The notes: generated by a model from the letters alone, not told the origin. 64,000 bases of DNA from Methylobacterium gregans (GCF_022179245.1 NZ_BPQM01000025.1:1-64000); one strand, 5' to 3'. Positions 54,118 through 63,378 are shown, counted from the first letter of the stretch. Made by a program: numbers and translations.

Positions 54118-54678
54118 ATGTCGCTGCTCCGCCCCGCTTCCCCGGCCAGACCGGCTCCGGACCGGCCTCGCCTGCCGGCGCGTCCCCTCGCCGGCGCGGT
54201 GGCGCGCCGCCGCCGCCGCGAGGCGCGCGTCGAGCGCGCGGTGCTCGGCGCCGCGCTCCTGCTGGCGCTGACCGCGAGCGGGTTTGCGGGCTACGTCATC
54301 ACCGGCGGCAGCCGGCCCTACGCGGTGCAGGCCGTGCTCCCGGCCGGTATGCAGACCTTCGCCTGGAAGCGCGGCCCGGACCCGGCGCCTGTGCCGGTCG
54401 ACCTCGACCCGACGACGACCGGCGCGATCCCCGAGCGCCGCGCCGCGCTCGTCGCCGAGCCGCCGGAGCCCGCAAGCGGCGGCAGCTACACCCTGCGCCG
54501 GGTCTCGACGGGCCCCGCGGGCAGCGTCGCGGTGCTGGAGGAGGCCGGCGGCCCGGTCCGCGAGGTCGCTGCGGGCGGCGAGTTGCCGGGGGCGGGCCGC
54601 GTGCTCGCCATCCGCAGCACCGGCGCGGGCTGGGTGGTGATCACCACCCAGACCATCATCGGCCCGGCCCGGCTGTGA
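54118..54678 (+). CDS. Membrane-anchored hypothetical protein in the flagellar cluster
   Basis: A 186-residue protein with a basic cytoplasmic start (RPRLPARPLAGAVARRRRRE), one membrane helix (AVLGAALLLALTASGFAGYV) and a beta-rich extracytoplasmic domain (YTLRRVSTGPAGSVAVLEEA; GGELPGAGRVLAIRSTGAGW; VITTQTIIG). The beta part recurs in proteins of Rhizobiales flagellar loci, but no named family is assigned. A TTAA-N7-TCAAGC element (54049-54065) lies about 60 bp upstream. Confidence 0.65.
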   Translation: MSLLRPASPARPAPDRPRLPARPLAGAVARRRRREARVERAVLGAALLLALTASGFAGYVITGGSRPYAVQAVLPAGMQTFAWKRGPDPAPVPVDLDPTTTGAIPERRAALVAEPPEPASGGSYTLRRVSTGPAGSVAVLEEAGGPVREVAAGGELPGAGRVLAIRSTGAGWVVITTQTIIGPARL

Positions 54679-54790
54679 GACGGCCCATGACGCGCCCGAC
54701 AGCCTGGAGCCCGACAGCCTGGAGCAAGCGTCCCCGCCTAGAGCGGCAGGCGACCGTCGCCGACGCGGCGAGGGCAAGGAACGCGCGGCC

Positions 54791-56068
54791 GTGACCAGCA
54801 CGCTCACCAGCTACACGCTCATCGCGCGCGATCTCACGGCGGCGATGAAGCGCAAGGCCGCGGACCCGACGGTCGCCCGGGAGAGTGCCTATTACGCGGC
54901 CAACATCGGCAAGGTGACGTCGGTCGACGACCTGCTCGCGGACCGGCGCCTCTACACCTACGCCATGAAGGCCTTCGGCCTGGAGGACATGACCTACGCC
55001 AAGGCCTTCATGCGCAAGGTCCTGAGCGAGGGCGCATCGAGCCCGTCGAGCTTCGCCAACCGGCTGGCGGACGACCGCTACGTCGCCATCGCCAAGGCTT
55101 TCGACTTCGCCTCGGTGCAGGCGGCCAAGGGCAGCGACGCGATCCTGGCCGGCTCGGACGAGGCCGCGGCGGCCGCGGCGCGCCTCGAGGGCGCGGTGCT
55201 CCCGGCCAGCCTGGACTTCAGCGGCACCAACGAGGCGCGCTTCACGCTCACCACCCAGCTCGCGACGGGCAAGGCGGCGAGCGCCACGATCGTGCTCAAC
55301 AAGGACACGCTGGCGGATTTCGCCAGCGACCTCGCGGCGGTGAAGCCGGCCGCCCTCCTCTCGGCGATCCAGAGCCAGATCGCGGCCTCCGGCGAGGCCG
55401 GGCTGAAGGGCAAAGTCCAGGTCAACCTCGACATCTTCGACAGCCTGATCGTCACCACGACCGCCTACACCGATCTCGGGGCCGACCAGAAGGCCGGCGG
55501 CACGGGCGCGGACGCCGACACCGCCTATGCGGGCACGGGGGCGGCCCGCACCGTAACGCTCCGCGTCGCCGCCCCCGCCTCGGGCCAGACGGCGGTGAGC
55601 GTCGGCTTCGGCACCAACGTCGCCCCGGACCTCGCGGCCCAGACCGTCACCGACGCCTACCTGCGCCAGTCGATCGAGGCGGATGCGGGCGCCGACGACA
55701 CGGGCGTGCGCCTCGCCCTCTACTTCGCCCGCAAGGCGCCGAGCGTGAAGAGCGCCTACGACATCCTGGGCGACACGGCGCTGACCCAGGTCGCCAACAC
55801 GCTGCTCGGCCTGCCGGCCTCCAGCTCGACGACCTCCAGCGACGCCCTGGCGCAGCGCGCCAAGCGGATCGCGGAGAAGATCGACCTCGCGAGCCTGAAG
55901 GACCCGGCCGCCCTGGAGAAGCTGGTCCGACGCTTCGCGGCGATCTGGGACGCGCAGAACAACACCGCCTCCGCGCCGGTCCTCGCCCTCTTCACCGGCG
56001 ACGACGGCTCCGCCGGCATCACCGCCGACATGATGAGCGCCCTGCGCGCCGCACGGACCGGGGGCTGA
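54791..56068 (+). CDS. DUF1217-family flagellar protein with internal insertion
   Basis: A 425-residue protein. The DUF1217 part has SAYYAANIGKVTSVDDLLAD, RLYTYAMKAFGLEDMTYAKA and LADDRYVAIAKAFDF at the N-terminus, and AYLRQSIEADAGADDTGVRL, YDILGDTALTQVANTLLGLP at the C-terminus. Between them (~140-290) lies an extra beta-rich, Ala/Thr stretch (RFTLTTQLATGKAASATIVL; KGKVQVNLDIFDSLIVTTTA). DUF1217 genes are typical of Rhizobiales flagellar loci. Start GTG 54791 with AAGGA. Followed 4 bp later by flgF. Confidence 0.85.
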   Translation: MTSTLTSYTLIARDLTAAMKRKAADPTVARESAYYAANIGKVTSVDDLLADRRLYTYAMKAFGLEDMTYAKAFMRKVLSEGASSPSSFANRLADDRYVAIAKAFDFASVQAAKGSDAILAGSDEAAAAAARLEGAVLPASLDFSGTNEARFTLTTQLATGKAASATIVLNKDTLADFASDLAAVKPAALLSAIQSQIAASGEAGLKGKVQVNLDIFDSLIVTTTAYTDLGADQKAGGTGADADTAYAGTGAARTVTLRVAAPASGQTAVSVGFGTNVAPDLAAQTVTDAYLRQSIEADAGADDTGVRLALYFARKAPSVKSAYDILGDTALTQVANTLLGLPASSSTTSSDALAQRAKRIAEKIDLASLKDPAALEKLVRRFAAIWDAQNNTASAPVLALFTGDDGSAGITADMMSALRAARTGG

Positions 56069-56072
56069 GTCG

Positions 56073-56798
56073 ATGCAGAACGGGCTCTACGTCGCGCTCT
56101 CCAGCCAGATCGCCCTGGAGAAGCGCCTGACCACCACGGCGCAGAACGTCGCCAACATGGCCACCGCCGGCTACCGCGCGGAGGAGACGAAGTTCACCGC
56201 CCTGATGGCGCAGGCCACCAAGGGCGCGGTCGCCTTCGCGAGCACGGGCGACACCTACATCTCCCGCACCTCCGGCCCGATCACCAAGACCGACGCGCCC
56301 CTCGACGTCGCGGTGCAGGGGGACGCGTGGCTCAGCCTCGGCGGTCCGGGCGGCCCCGTCTACACCCGCGACGGGCGCCTCACCATGGACGCCACGGGCC
56401 GCCTCACCGACATCTCCGGCCGGCCGGTGCTCGATCCCGGCGGGGGGCCGCTGCTCCTCGACCCGCAGCAGGGACCGCCGACCATCGGCCGCGACGGCAC
56501 GATCCACCAGGGCGTCAACCAAGTCGGCGCGATCGGCCTGTTCACTTTCGACCCGAAGGCCGCGATCCGCCGGGCAGGTCCGAACGCCGTCGCCCCGAGC
56601 CTGCCCGCGCGGCCGGTGCAGGACTTCACCCGCGTCGGCCTCACGCAGGGGCACCTGGAGGGCTCGAACGTCAACCCGATCCTGGAGATGACGAAGCTCA
56701 TCACCATCCAGCGCGCCTTCGAGAGCGCGGCGAACCTGACGCAGCAATCCGAGTCGACGCTGCAGGACGCCATCAAGTCCCTCGGGCCGCAGGGCTAG
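56073..56798 (+). CDS. flgF: Flagellar proximal rod protein FlgF
   Basis: A 241-residue rod protein. N-terminal MQNGLYVALSSQIALEKRLT-AQNVANMATAGYRAEETKF, the middle GGPGGPVYTRDGRLTMDATG and the C-terminal helix EMTKLITIQRAFESAANLTQ are those of FlgF/FlgG-type rod proteins. It builds the rod with FlgB, C and G (outside the window). Tightly spaced between DUF1217 and fliI (4 bp each side), so part of one operon. Confidence 0.92.
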   Translation: MQNGLYVALSSQIALEKRLTTTAQNVANMATAGYRAEETKFTALMAQATKGAVAFASTGDTYISRTSGPITKTDAPLDVAVQGDAWLSLGGPGGPVYTRDGRLTMDATGRLTDISGRPVLDPGGGPLLLDPQQGPPTIGRDGTIHQGVNQVGAIGLFTFDPKAAIRRAGPNAVAPSLPARPVQDFTRVGLTQGHLEGSNVNPILEMTKLITIQRAFESAANLTQQSESTLQDAIKSLGPQG

Positions 56799-56802
56799 GC
56801 CG

Positions 56803-58122
56803 ATGACGGACGCGATCGAGCGCCTGGAACGGGCGATGGCGCAGGCGAACGGGCACCTCGTCCAGGTCGGCGGCCACGTGCGCGAGGTCTCGGCCAGCGC
56901 CTGCCGGATCGGCGGCGTCGGGCCGTTCGTGCGGCTCGGCGACCGCATGGGCTTCGAGCAGGACGGAAAAGCCCAGATCGGCGAGATCGTGCGCATCGAC
57001 GCCGCGGGCGCGACGCTCAAGACCTTCGGCCCCCGGATCGAGGCCGGCATCGGCACCCGGGTGTTCCGGCTCGGTGCCGCGGAGCTCAGGCCCGACCCTA
57101 GCTGGAAGGGCCGGGTGATCGACGCGCTCGGGCGCCCGATCGACGGGGCCGGGCCGCTGGCGGAGGGCGCGGTCGCCGCGCCGCTGGACGCCGACCCGCC
57201 CGCCGCCTTCGGCCGCGCCCGGGTGCGCCGCCCCCTGGTGACCGGCGTGCGGGCGCTCGACCTGTTCACGCCGCTCTGCGCGGGCCAGCGCATCGGCATC
57301 TTCGCGGGCTCGGGCGTCGGCAAGTCGACGCTGCTCGCGATGCTGGCCGAGGCGGAGGGCTTCGACAGCGTGGTGGTGGCCCTCGTCGGCGAGCGCGGGC
57401 GCGAGGTGCGCGAGTTCCTCGAAGGCCCGATCGCCAAGGCGCGGGAGCGCTCGGTGATCGTGGTCTCGACCGGCGACGAGAGCCCGATGATGCGCCGCCA
57501 GGCGCCGAAGGTGGCGCTCGCGGTCGCCGAATCCTTCCGCGACCGCGGCGAGTCGGTGCTGCTCATCGTCGATTCGGTCACCCGCTACGCCCACGCCGCC
57601 CGCGACGTGGCGCTCGCCGCCGGTGAGCCCGCGGTGGCGCGCGGCTACCCGCCGAGCGTGTTCTCGGACCTGCCGCGCCTGCTGGAGCGCGCCGGGCCCG
57701 GCCTGGAGGGCCAGGGCAGCATCACGGGCGTGTTCTCGGTTCTGGTGGACGGGGACGACCACAACGATCCGGTCGCCGACGCGATCCGCGGCACGCTCGA
57801 CGGCCACGTCGTGCTCGACCGGGCCATCGCGGAGCAGGGCCGCTACCCGGCCATGGACCTGCTCGGCTCGATCTCGCGGCTCGCCTCCGAGGTCTGGACG
57901 CCGGACCAGCGCGACCTCGTGCGCAAGCTCAAGGCCATGATGGCCCGCTACGAGGAGACCCGGGACCTGCGCCTGATGGGCGGCTACCGGGCCGGCACCG
58001 ACGCCGAGCTCGACCAGGCAATCGGGCTCGTGCCGAAGATCTACGAGGCGATGCGCCAGGAGCCGGGCCAGGCGCCCAGCCGCGACGCCTTCCTCGAACT
58101 CGCCCAGTCGCTGCGGGGCTGA
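56803..58122 (+). CDS. fliI: Flagellum-specific ATP synthase FliI
   Basis: Type III export ATPase of 439 residues. Walker A GIFAGSGVGKSTLL (~168-175), Walker B SVLLIVDSVTRYAHAARDVA, and the export-ATPase stretch LVGERGREVREFLEGPIAKA. SGVFSVLVDGDDHNDPVADA, written here as ITGVFSVLVDGDDHNDPVAD, is strongly diagnostic. Drives export of rod, hook and filament proteins with FlhA and FliQ encoded at the end of the cluster. 4 bp after flgF. Confidence 0.95.
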   Translation: MTDAIERLERAMAQANGHLVQVGGHVREVSASACRIGGVGPFVRLGDRMGFEQDGKAQIGEIVRIDAAGATLKTFGPRIEAGIGTRVFRLGAAELRPDPSWKGRVIDALGRPIDGAGPLAEGAVAAPLDADPPAAFGRARVRRPLVTGVRALDLFTPLCAGQRIGIFAGSGVGKSTLLAMLAEAEGFDSVVVALVGERGREVREFLEGPIAKARERSVIVVSTGDESPMMRRQAPKVALAVAESFRDRGESVLLIVDSVTRYAHAARDVALAAGEPAVARGYPPSVFSDLPRLLERAGPGLEGQGSITGVFSVLVDGDDHNDPVADAIRGTLDGHVVLDRAIAEQGRYPAMDLLGSISRLASEVWTPDQRDLVRKLKAMMARYEETRDLRLMGGYRAGTDAELDQAIGLVPKIYEAMRQEPGQAPSRDAFLELAQSLRG

Positions 58123-58204
58123 GCATGACGACGCTCACTAAGCCCCGCACAAGCCTGAACGCGCCACATGCGCCCCGCAACGACCAGCCCCCGAAGGTGT
58201 CCCC

Positions 58205-59422
58205 ATGAGTCTCACCGGCGTGCTCCGCACCGGCGTCTCGGGCATGAACGCCCAGACCAACCGCATCTCGACGGTGGCGGAGAACATCCAGAACGCCTCG
58301 ACCACGGGCTACAAGCGCACGTCGACGGAGTTCTCCTCGCTGCTGCTCGAATCCTCGGGCATCGGCAACTACAATTCGGGCGCGGTGGAGACCACGGTCC
58401 GGCGGAGCATCGGTGAGGAAGGGCCGACGAGCTTCACCACCTCGGACACCGACCTCGCGATCAACGGCAACGGCTTCTTCCTGGTGCGCGACGGCGGCGG
58501 CGGCCAGTTCCTGACCCGTGCTGGCAACTTCGTGAAGGACGGCGGCACCGGCAACCTCGTCAACGCGGGCGGCTTCACGCTGCTGGGCTACAAGCTCAAT
58601 CCCGACGGCACGCTGCCGGCCAACCCGGCGCTGACCGAGATCAAGTCGGGCGCGACCCAGCTCCTGGCCCGCCCCTCCAGCACGATGACCCTGCAGGGCA
58701 ACCTGAAGCAGGGCTCGACGACCGTCACCACCCCGAGCGCCACGAGCTTCACCACCAAGACGCCGGTCACGACCTACGACAACCTCGGCAACAAGGTGAC
58801 GTACGACGTCGTCTTCTCGAAGGTGGCCGACACCGCGACCGAGACGAACAAGTGGTCGGTCAGCCTCTACACCCAGGACGCGACGCCGGTTCAGGTCGGG
58901 ACCGCGAACACGATCACCTTCGGCCCGACCGGCCAGATCACGGGCACGTCGAAGTTCGACTTCGCGGCGAGCGGCGACCGTCCGGCGCTGGCCCTCGACC
59001 TCGGCGCGATGACCCAGCTCGCCCCCGACAGCAGCCCGAAGGGCGTCGCGGACGGCTCGGCGCCGACCAGCAGCACGGGCGTGGCCTTCGGCGACGACGG
59101 CACCGTCTACACGATCTACGCCGACGGCACCCGGGCGGCGACCTACAAGGTGCCGATCGCCGACGTGTCGAGCCCGGACCAGCTCCAGCCCAGGGCCGGC
59201 AACGTCTTCGAGGCGACCGCCGGCTCGGGCAACATCGAGCTCGGCTTCGCGCAGCAGAACGGGCTCGGCATCCTCAAGTCCAAGGCGCTGGAGCAGTCGA
59301 ACGTCGACGTCGCCACGGAGCTGACCACGATGATCGAGTCGCAGTCGGTCTACACCGCCAATTCCAAGGTGTTCATGACCGGCAACGAGATGCTCGAGAC
59401 CCTGATGAACCTGAAGCGCTAA
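58205..59422 (+). CDS. flgE: Flagellar hook protein FlgE
   Basis: A 405-residue hook subunit. N-terminus SLTGVLRTGVSGMNAQTNRI and the rod/hook motif QNASTTGYKRTSTEFSSLLL; central D1-D2 domains (FLVRDGGGGQFLTRAGNFVK; TPVTTYDNLGNKVTYDVVFS); C-terminal helix VATELTTMIESQSVYTANSK and MLETLMNLKR. AAGGTG precedes the ATG. It follows fliI by 82 bp, where a 27-codon frame is open but not convincing. Confidence 0.94.
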   Translation: MSLTGVLRTGVSGMNAQTNRISTVAENIQNASTTGYKRTSTEFSSLLLESSGIGNYNSGAVETTVRRSIGEEGPTSFTTSDTDLAINGNGFFLVRDGGGGQFLTRAGNFVKDGGTGNLVNAGGFTLLGYKLNPDGTLPANPALTEIKSGATQLLARPSSTMTLQGNLKQGSTTVTTPSATSFTTKTPVTTYDNLGNKVTYDVVFSKVADTATETNKWSVSLYTQDATPVQVGTANTITFGPTGQITGTSKFDFAASGDRPALALDLGAMTQLAPDSSPKGVADGSAPTSSTGVAFGDDGTVYTIYADGTRAATYKVPIADVSSPDQLQPRAGNVFEATAGSGNIELGFAQQNGLGILKSKALEQSNVDVATELTTMIESQSVYTANSKVFMTGNEMLETLMNLKR

Positions 59423-59451
59423 AGCGCGACGACCGGTAGCGGAGCCACAGC

Positions 59452-60858
59452 ATGGGCCTCCAGATCGCGCTGAGCACCGCGCGCAACGCGCTGCTCGCCA
59501 CCTCGACGCAGATCGCCGTCGCCTCCCGCAACGTGGCGGGGGCGGGCGATGCCGGCTATGCGCGCAAGATCGCCACCCTGGTCACCGGCAACGGCACCGC
59601 ACAGGTGATCGTCACCCGCGCGGGCGACGCGGCCCTGTTCACCCGCAAGCTCGCCGCGACCTCGGACGAGGCCGCGAGCGCCGCCCGCCTCGACGGCCTG
59701 AAGAACCTCTCTCAGACGGTGGGCGACACGGGCGACGCCACCTCGCCCGCCGCCCGGCTCGGCGCCCTGAACGCGGCGCTCCAGGCCGCCGCCAACCAGC
59801 CCGCCAGCAGCGACCTCGCCCGCACGGCGGTCGAGGCCGCCCGCGCCCTGGCGGAGAGCCTCAACGACGCGGCCGCGGCAGTGAAGGCCGTGCGGGCGGA
59901 CGCGGATGCGGCGATCAAGCAATCGGTCTCGACCGTCAACGACCTCCTCGCGCAGTTCGACGCCGTCAACTTCGCGGTCGTCACCGGTACGGCGAACGGG
60001 CGGGACATCACCGACAGCCTCGACGACCGCGACCGGATTCTGACGAAGCTCGCGGCCGAGATCGGCATCACCACGCTCACGCGTCCCGACGGCGGGATGG
60101 CGATCTACACCGACGGCGGCGCGGCCCTCTACGAGCGCGGCGCCCGCACGGTGGCCTTCGACCCGAACGCGGCGCCGCCCGGCAACGCCGTCACGGTCGA
60201 CGGCGTGGCGGTGACCGGCGCGACGACGGCGATGCCCCTGCATTCCGGCCGCATCGCCGGCCTGACCGCGCTGCGTGACGGGCCCGCAGTCGAGTATGGA
60301 CGGCAGCTCGACGCGATCGCGTCCGCCCTGGTCGCGGCCTTCGCGGAGACGGATCCCACGACCACGCCCGCCAGCACGGTCCCGGGGCTGTTCACGGGGG
60401 CGAGCGCGGCGGGGGTCCGCGTCGCGGCCCGGGTCGACCCGCAGCAGGGCGGCGCGGTGAGCCGCCTGCGCGACGGCGGCATCTACAGCGACGACACGGT
60501 GGTGAACACCACCGGCGCGGCGGGCTACGCGGCGCGCCTGACCATCCTGACAGGGAACCTCGCCGCCGCCCGAACGATCGGCACCGGCACCGACATCTCG
60601 GGGGCGGCGACGCTCGCGGGCTTCGCCGCCGCCTCGGCGGGCTGGCTCTCGCAGCAGCGCAAGGACGTCGCCGCGGACGCCGAGTACCAGGCGACCCTGC
60701 TGTCGCGCGCGACGGACGCCCTGTCGAACGTGGCCGGCGTCAACGGTGACGACGAGACCGCGCTCACGCTGCAGCTGGAGCGCTCCTACACGGCCTCGGC
60801 GAAGATCCTCACCGTGGTCGACGACCTCCTCAAGACCCTCATGGACGCGGTGCGTTAG
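59452..60858 (+). CDS. flgK: Hook-filament junction protein FlgK (HAP1)
   Basis: A 468-residue first junction protein. N-terminus GLQIALSTARNALLATSTQI, SRNVAGAGDAGYARKIATLV. DNA after ~100 residues codes a coiled region, and the C-terminus shows SAGWLSQQRKDVAADAEYQA and TLQLERSYTASAKILTVVDD-LLKTLMDA, typical of FlgK. GGAG lies 8 nt before the ATG. Followed at 4 bp by flgL. Confidence 0.93.
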   Translation: MGLQIALSTARNALLATSTQIAVASRNVAGAGDAGYARKIATLVTGNGTAQVIVTRAGDAALFTRKLAATSDEAASAARLDGLKNLSQTVGDTGDATSPAARLGALNAALQAAANQPASSDLARTAVEAARALAESLNDAAAAVKAVRADADAAIKQSVSTVNDLLAQFDAVNFAVVTGTANGRDITDSLDDRDRILTKLAAEIGITTLTRPDGGMAIYTDGGAALYERGARTVAFDPNAAPPGNAVTVDGVAVTGATTAMPLHSGRIAGLTALRDGPAVEYGRQLDAIASALVAAFAETDPTTTPASTVPGLFTGASAAGVRVAARVDPQQGGAVSRLRDGGIYSDDTVVNTTGAAGYAARLTILTGNLAAARTIGTGTDISGAATLAGFAAASAGWLSQQRKDVAADAEYQATLLSRATDALSNVAGVNGDDETALTLQLERSYTASAKILTVVDDLLKTLMDAVR

Positions 60859-60861
60859 GCC

Positions 60862-61893
60862 ATGATGACCACGAGCTACATCTCCAGCATCAACCTCTGG
60901 AACGCCCCGCGCACCGGGCTCGCCCGTCTGCAGACCGACCTCGCGCGGGCCAATACCGAGATCGCGACCGGGCGCTACGCGGATATCGGGCTCGCACTCG
61001 GCACGAAGGTCGGCACCAGCCTGGGGCTGCGCCAGCAGGGCGCCGAGATCGACGCGCTGAAGGACGGCAACGGCGTCACCGCGCTGCGGCTCAAGACCAG
61101 CCAGTCGGCGCTGGCGCAGATGCAGTCGGCCGCCGACACGCTGCTGCAGAGTCTCGTCGGCCAGCCGGAGGGGCAGCGCGCCGCGGTGGCGGTGAGCGCG
61201 GGCAACCAGCTTCCCACGCTCACCGCGGCGCTCAACACCGCGGTCGCCGGGCAGTACGTCTTCGGAGGCATCAACTCGGGCACGGCGCCGGTCGCCGACA
61301 CGGCGATCGCGACGCTGCGGTCCGGGATCGCGGCCGACTTCACCACCTTCTTCGGCTTCGCGCCGGGCAGCCCCGCGGCGGCCAACGCGAGCGCCGCGCA
61401 GATGCAGACCTTCCTCGACACCTACGTCGCCCCGCGCTTCGCGGACGCGGCCTGGGCCGGGGTCTCTGCGGCGAGCGGCGCGGTGACGAGCCGGATCTCG
61501 CTGAGCGAGACCGTCGCCACGGGGGCGAGCGCCGACGCCCAGCCCTTCGCCCGGCTCGCGATGGCCTACATCGTCTCGACCGATCTCGGGCTCTCCAGCT
61601 TCTCCACCGCCGCGCAGACCGTCGCGACCTCCCGGGTCATCGGCCTCCTCGGCGAGGGCAGCGGCGGCCTCGTGTCGATGCAGGCCGATCTCGGCCGCTC
61701 GCAGGCCCTGATCACCGCGGCCAACACCCGCCTTGACGCGCAGAAGACCCTGCTGTCGAGCGCGGTCGGCGACCTGGAGGCGGTCGATCCGGCCGAGGCC
61801 AAGACCCGCGTCGACACCCTCACCACCCAGATCCAGATGTCCTACGCGCTGACCTCGCAGTTGCGCCAGCTCAGCCTCGTGAACTTCCTCTGA
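60862..61893 (+). CDS. flgL: Hook-filament junction protein FlgL (HAP3)
   Basis: A 343-residue flagellin-like junction protein. SYISSINLWNAPRTGLARLQ and TDLARANTEIATGRYADIGL at the N-terminus, KTSQSALAQMQSAADTLLQS, and the C-terminal QADLGRSQALITAANTRLDA, QMSYALTSQLRQLSLVNFL. Starts at ATG 60862 (or 60865), 4 bp after flgK. A perfect hairpin (61895-61911) follows its stop. Confidence 0.92.
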   Translation: MMTTSYISSINLWNAPRTGLARLQTDLARANTEIATGRYADIGLALGTKVGTSLGLRQQGAEIDALKDGNGVTALRLKTSQSALAQMQSAADTLLQSLVGQPEGQRAAVAVSAGNQLPTLTAALNTAVAGQYVFGGINSGTAPVADTAIATLRSGIAADFTTFFGFAPGSPAAANASAAQMQTFLDTYVAPRFADAAWAGVSAASGAVTSRISLSETVATGASADAQPFARLAMAYIVSTDLGLSSFSTAAQTVATSRVIGLLGEGSGGLVSMQADLGRSQALITAANTRLDAQKTLLSSAVGDLEAVDPAEAKTRVDTLTTQIQMSYALTSQLRQLSLVNFL

Positions 61894-61894
61894 C

Positions 61895-61911
61895 GCCGCC
61901 CCGGGGGCGGC
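61895..61911 (+). terminator. Stable GC hairpin after flgL
   Basis: GCCGCCCC-G-GGGGCGGC, 8-bp stem, 2 bp after the flgL stop. No U-tract, so it may weaken rather than end the flagellar transcript before flaF. Confidence 0.4.
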
Positions 61912-61992
61912 CCGCCGCGCGTCCCTCGGGGCGCGCCCGGGACGTCCCGCCAGCCGACCTGCCCAGGCGACTTGCCACCGAGAAGGCACGCG

Positions 61993-62340
61993 ATGTATCG
62001 ATTTTCCTATTCCGAGATCCTGGAGGACGCGCCGCAGCTCGCCCGCGAGCGCGAGCGCACGGCCTTCGACCGGGCGCTCCACCTCCTGCGCACCGTCGAG
62101 GCGCGCGGGGAGCGGGGCCCGGAGCGCACCGCCGCGATCGGCTTCGTGCAGGACCTCTGGAACGTGCTGCTCACGGACCTGCTCAACCCGGAGAACGCCC
62201 TGCCGGACGCGCTCAAGGCCGACCTCGTCTCGATCGGCACCTGGATCATGCGCGAGGCCGGCGAGGCCCTGGGCGCTCCCGAGCGCAGCCTCGCGGCGCT
62301 GATCGAGGTGAACACCTCGATCCGCGACGGCCTGCAGTGA
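61993..62340 (+). CDS. flaF: Flagellin synthesis regulator FlaF
   Basis: A 115-residue helical protein required for flagellin translation or secretion in alphaproteobacteria. Sequence marks: YRFSYSEILEDAPQLAREREA-type start, AIGFVQDLWNVLLTDLLNPE and ALPDALKADLVSIGTWIMRE. FlaF works together with FlbT. Start ATG 61993. It lies 82 bp after the hairpin behind flgL and 19 bp before flbT. Confidence 0.92.
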   Translation: MYRFSYSEILEDAPQLARERERTAFDRALHLLRTVEARGERGPERTAAIGFVQDLWNVLLTDLLNPENALPDALKADLVSIGTWIMREAGEALGAPERSLAALIEVNTSIRDGLQ

Positions 62341-62359
62341 GCCGGGGATGGGGCGGACC

Positions 62360-62968
62360 ATGCATCTCTCGCTGCGCGCCGGAGAGCGCGTCTTCATCAA
62401 CGGCGCGGTGCTGCGCGTCGACCGAAAGGTCGGCATCGAGCTCCTGAACGACGCGGCCTTCCTGCTGGAGGGCCACGTGCTCCAGGCGGAGGAGGCGACC
62501 ACGCCGCTGCGCCAGCTCTACTTCGCGGCCCAGACCCTGCTGATCGACCCGGCCAATGCCGGCCCCGCCCGCGACCTCTGCGCCGGGCTCCAGGCCGGCA
62601 TCCTGGCGGCGACCCGCGACGCGGCGATCCATGCCGGGCTCGCAGCCGTCCAGGGGCTGATCGAGGCAGACCGCCTGTTCGAGGCTCTCAAGGCGATCCG
62701 CGGTCTCTACCCGGCCGAGGCCGCCCTGCTGGCGGCGTCGGGCGCCGCGCCCACCCCGGCGCCGCCCGCGCTCCGGGCCGGGCCGGAGGCCGCGCCGCGC
62801 CGCCCACGGGGCTCGTCCGCGCCCGCTCAGAGCCCGGCCGTGCGCTTCGAGACCCGTCCGCGCCGGAGCGCCGGTCCCGGGCACATGCCGGTCCCTGCCG
62901 CTGCGCGCGCGCCGCGCCTCCTCGCCGCCGGCCTCCGGCCGGACCACGCCCCCGAACCGGAGATCTGA
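62360..62968 (+). CDS. flbT: Flagellin mRNA regulator FlbT with long C-terminal tail
   Basis: A post-transcriptional regulator that binds the 5' leader of flagellin mRNA in Caulobacter and Brucella. The FlbT domain is residues 1-~130 (MHLSLRAGERVFINGAVLRV; LLNDAAFLLEGHVLQAEEAT; LRQLYFAAQTLLIDP; LIEADRLFEALKAIRGLYPA). About 70 further Pro/Ala/Arg-rich residues (e.g. EAAPRRPRGSSAPAQSPAVR) are an unusual tail; typical members are ~130-150 residues. I use ATG 62360 because the conserved domain starts there, rather than the ATG at 62348. Confidence 0.92.
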   Translation: MHLSLRAGERVFINGAVLRVDRKVGIELLNDAAFLLEGHVLQAEEATTPLRQLYFAAQTLLIDPANAGPARDLCAGLQAGILAATRDAAIHAGLAAVQGLIEADRLFEALKAIRGLYPAEAALLAASGAAPTPAPPALRAGPEAAPRRPRGSSAPAQSPAVRFETRPRRSAGPGHMPVPAAARAPRLLAAGLRPDHAPEPEI

Positions 62969-62973
62969 CCGCC

Positions 62974-63378
62974 ATGGACGTGACCAGCACCACGAGCACG
63001 ACCGCCGCCACGGCGGCGGCCGCCAAGGCCACCAGCTCGGTCGGGGCCAAGCTCAACGCCGAGACCTTCCTGACGCTGTTCATGACGCAGCTGAAGAACC
63101 AGGACCCGACCAAGCCCATGGACGGGACCGAGTATGTCAGCCAGCTCGCCACCCTGTCGCAGGTCGAGCAGGCGACGCAGACCAACAAGAAGCTCGACTC
63201 GCTCCTGACCTCGAGCTTCCTCGATCAGGCCGACTCGATCGTCGGCCGCACCCTCAGCTCGGCCGACGGCACCACCTCGGGCACGGTCCAGTCGGTGAAG
63301 GTCACGGGCGACGGCGCGCTGGCGACGCTGACCGACGGCCGCACCGTGCTGCTGCAATCGGGCGTCTCGGTGTCCTGA
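62974..63378 (+). CDS. flgD: Flagellar hook cap protein FlgD
   Basis: A 134-residue hook-assembly scaffold of the short Rhizobiales type. Core motif AETFLTLFMTQLKNQDPTKP-MDGTEYVSQLATLSQVEQAT, then a short beta part (GRTLSSADGTTSGTVQSVKV). It lacks the longer Ig-like C-terminal part of enterobacterial FlgD. 5 bp after flbT. GGAG about 11 nt before the ATG. Confidence 0.92.
   Translation: MDVTSTTSTTAATAAAAKATSSVGAKLNAETFLTLFMTQLKNQDPTKPMDGTEYVSQLATLSQVEQATQTNKKLDSLLTSSFLDQADSIVGRTLSSADGTTSGTVQSVKVTGDGALATLTDGRTVLLQSGVSVS

Noticed and set aside
58125-58208. 27-codon frame ending in ATGA overlap with the flgE start
   Set aside because: Possible coupled leader peptide, but composition (Pro/Ala/Arg) and lack of any pattern do not support it; kept only as a note.
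59419-62502. 1027-codon minus-strand frame opposite flgK-flgL-flaF
   Set aside because: Antisense shadow across three clear flagellar genes.
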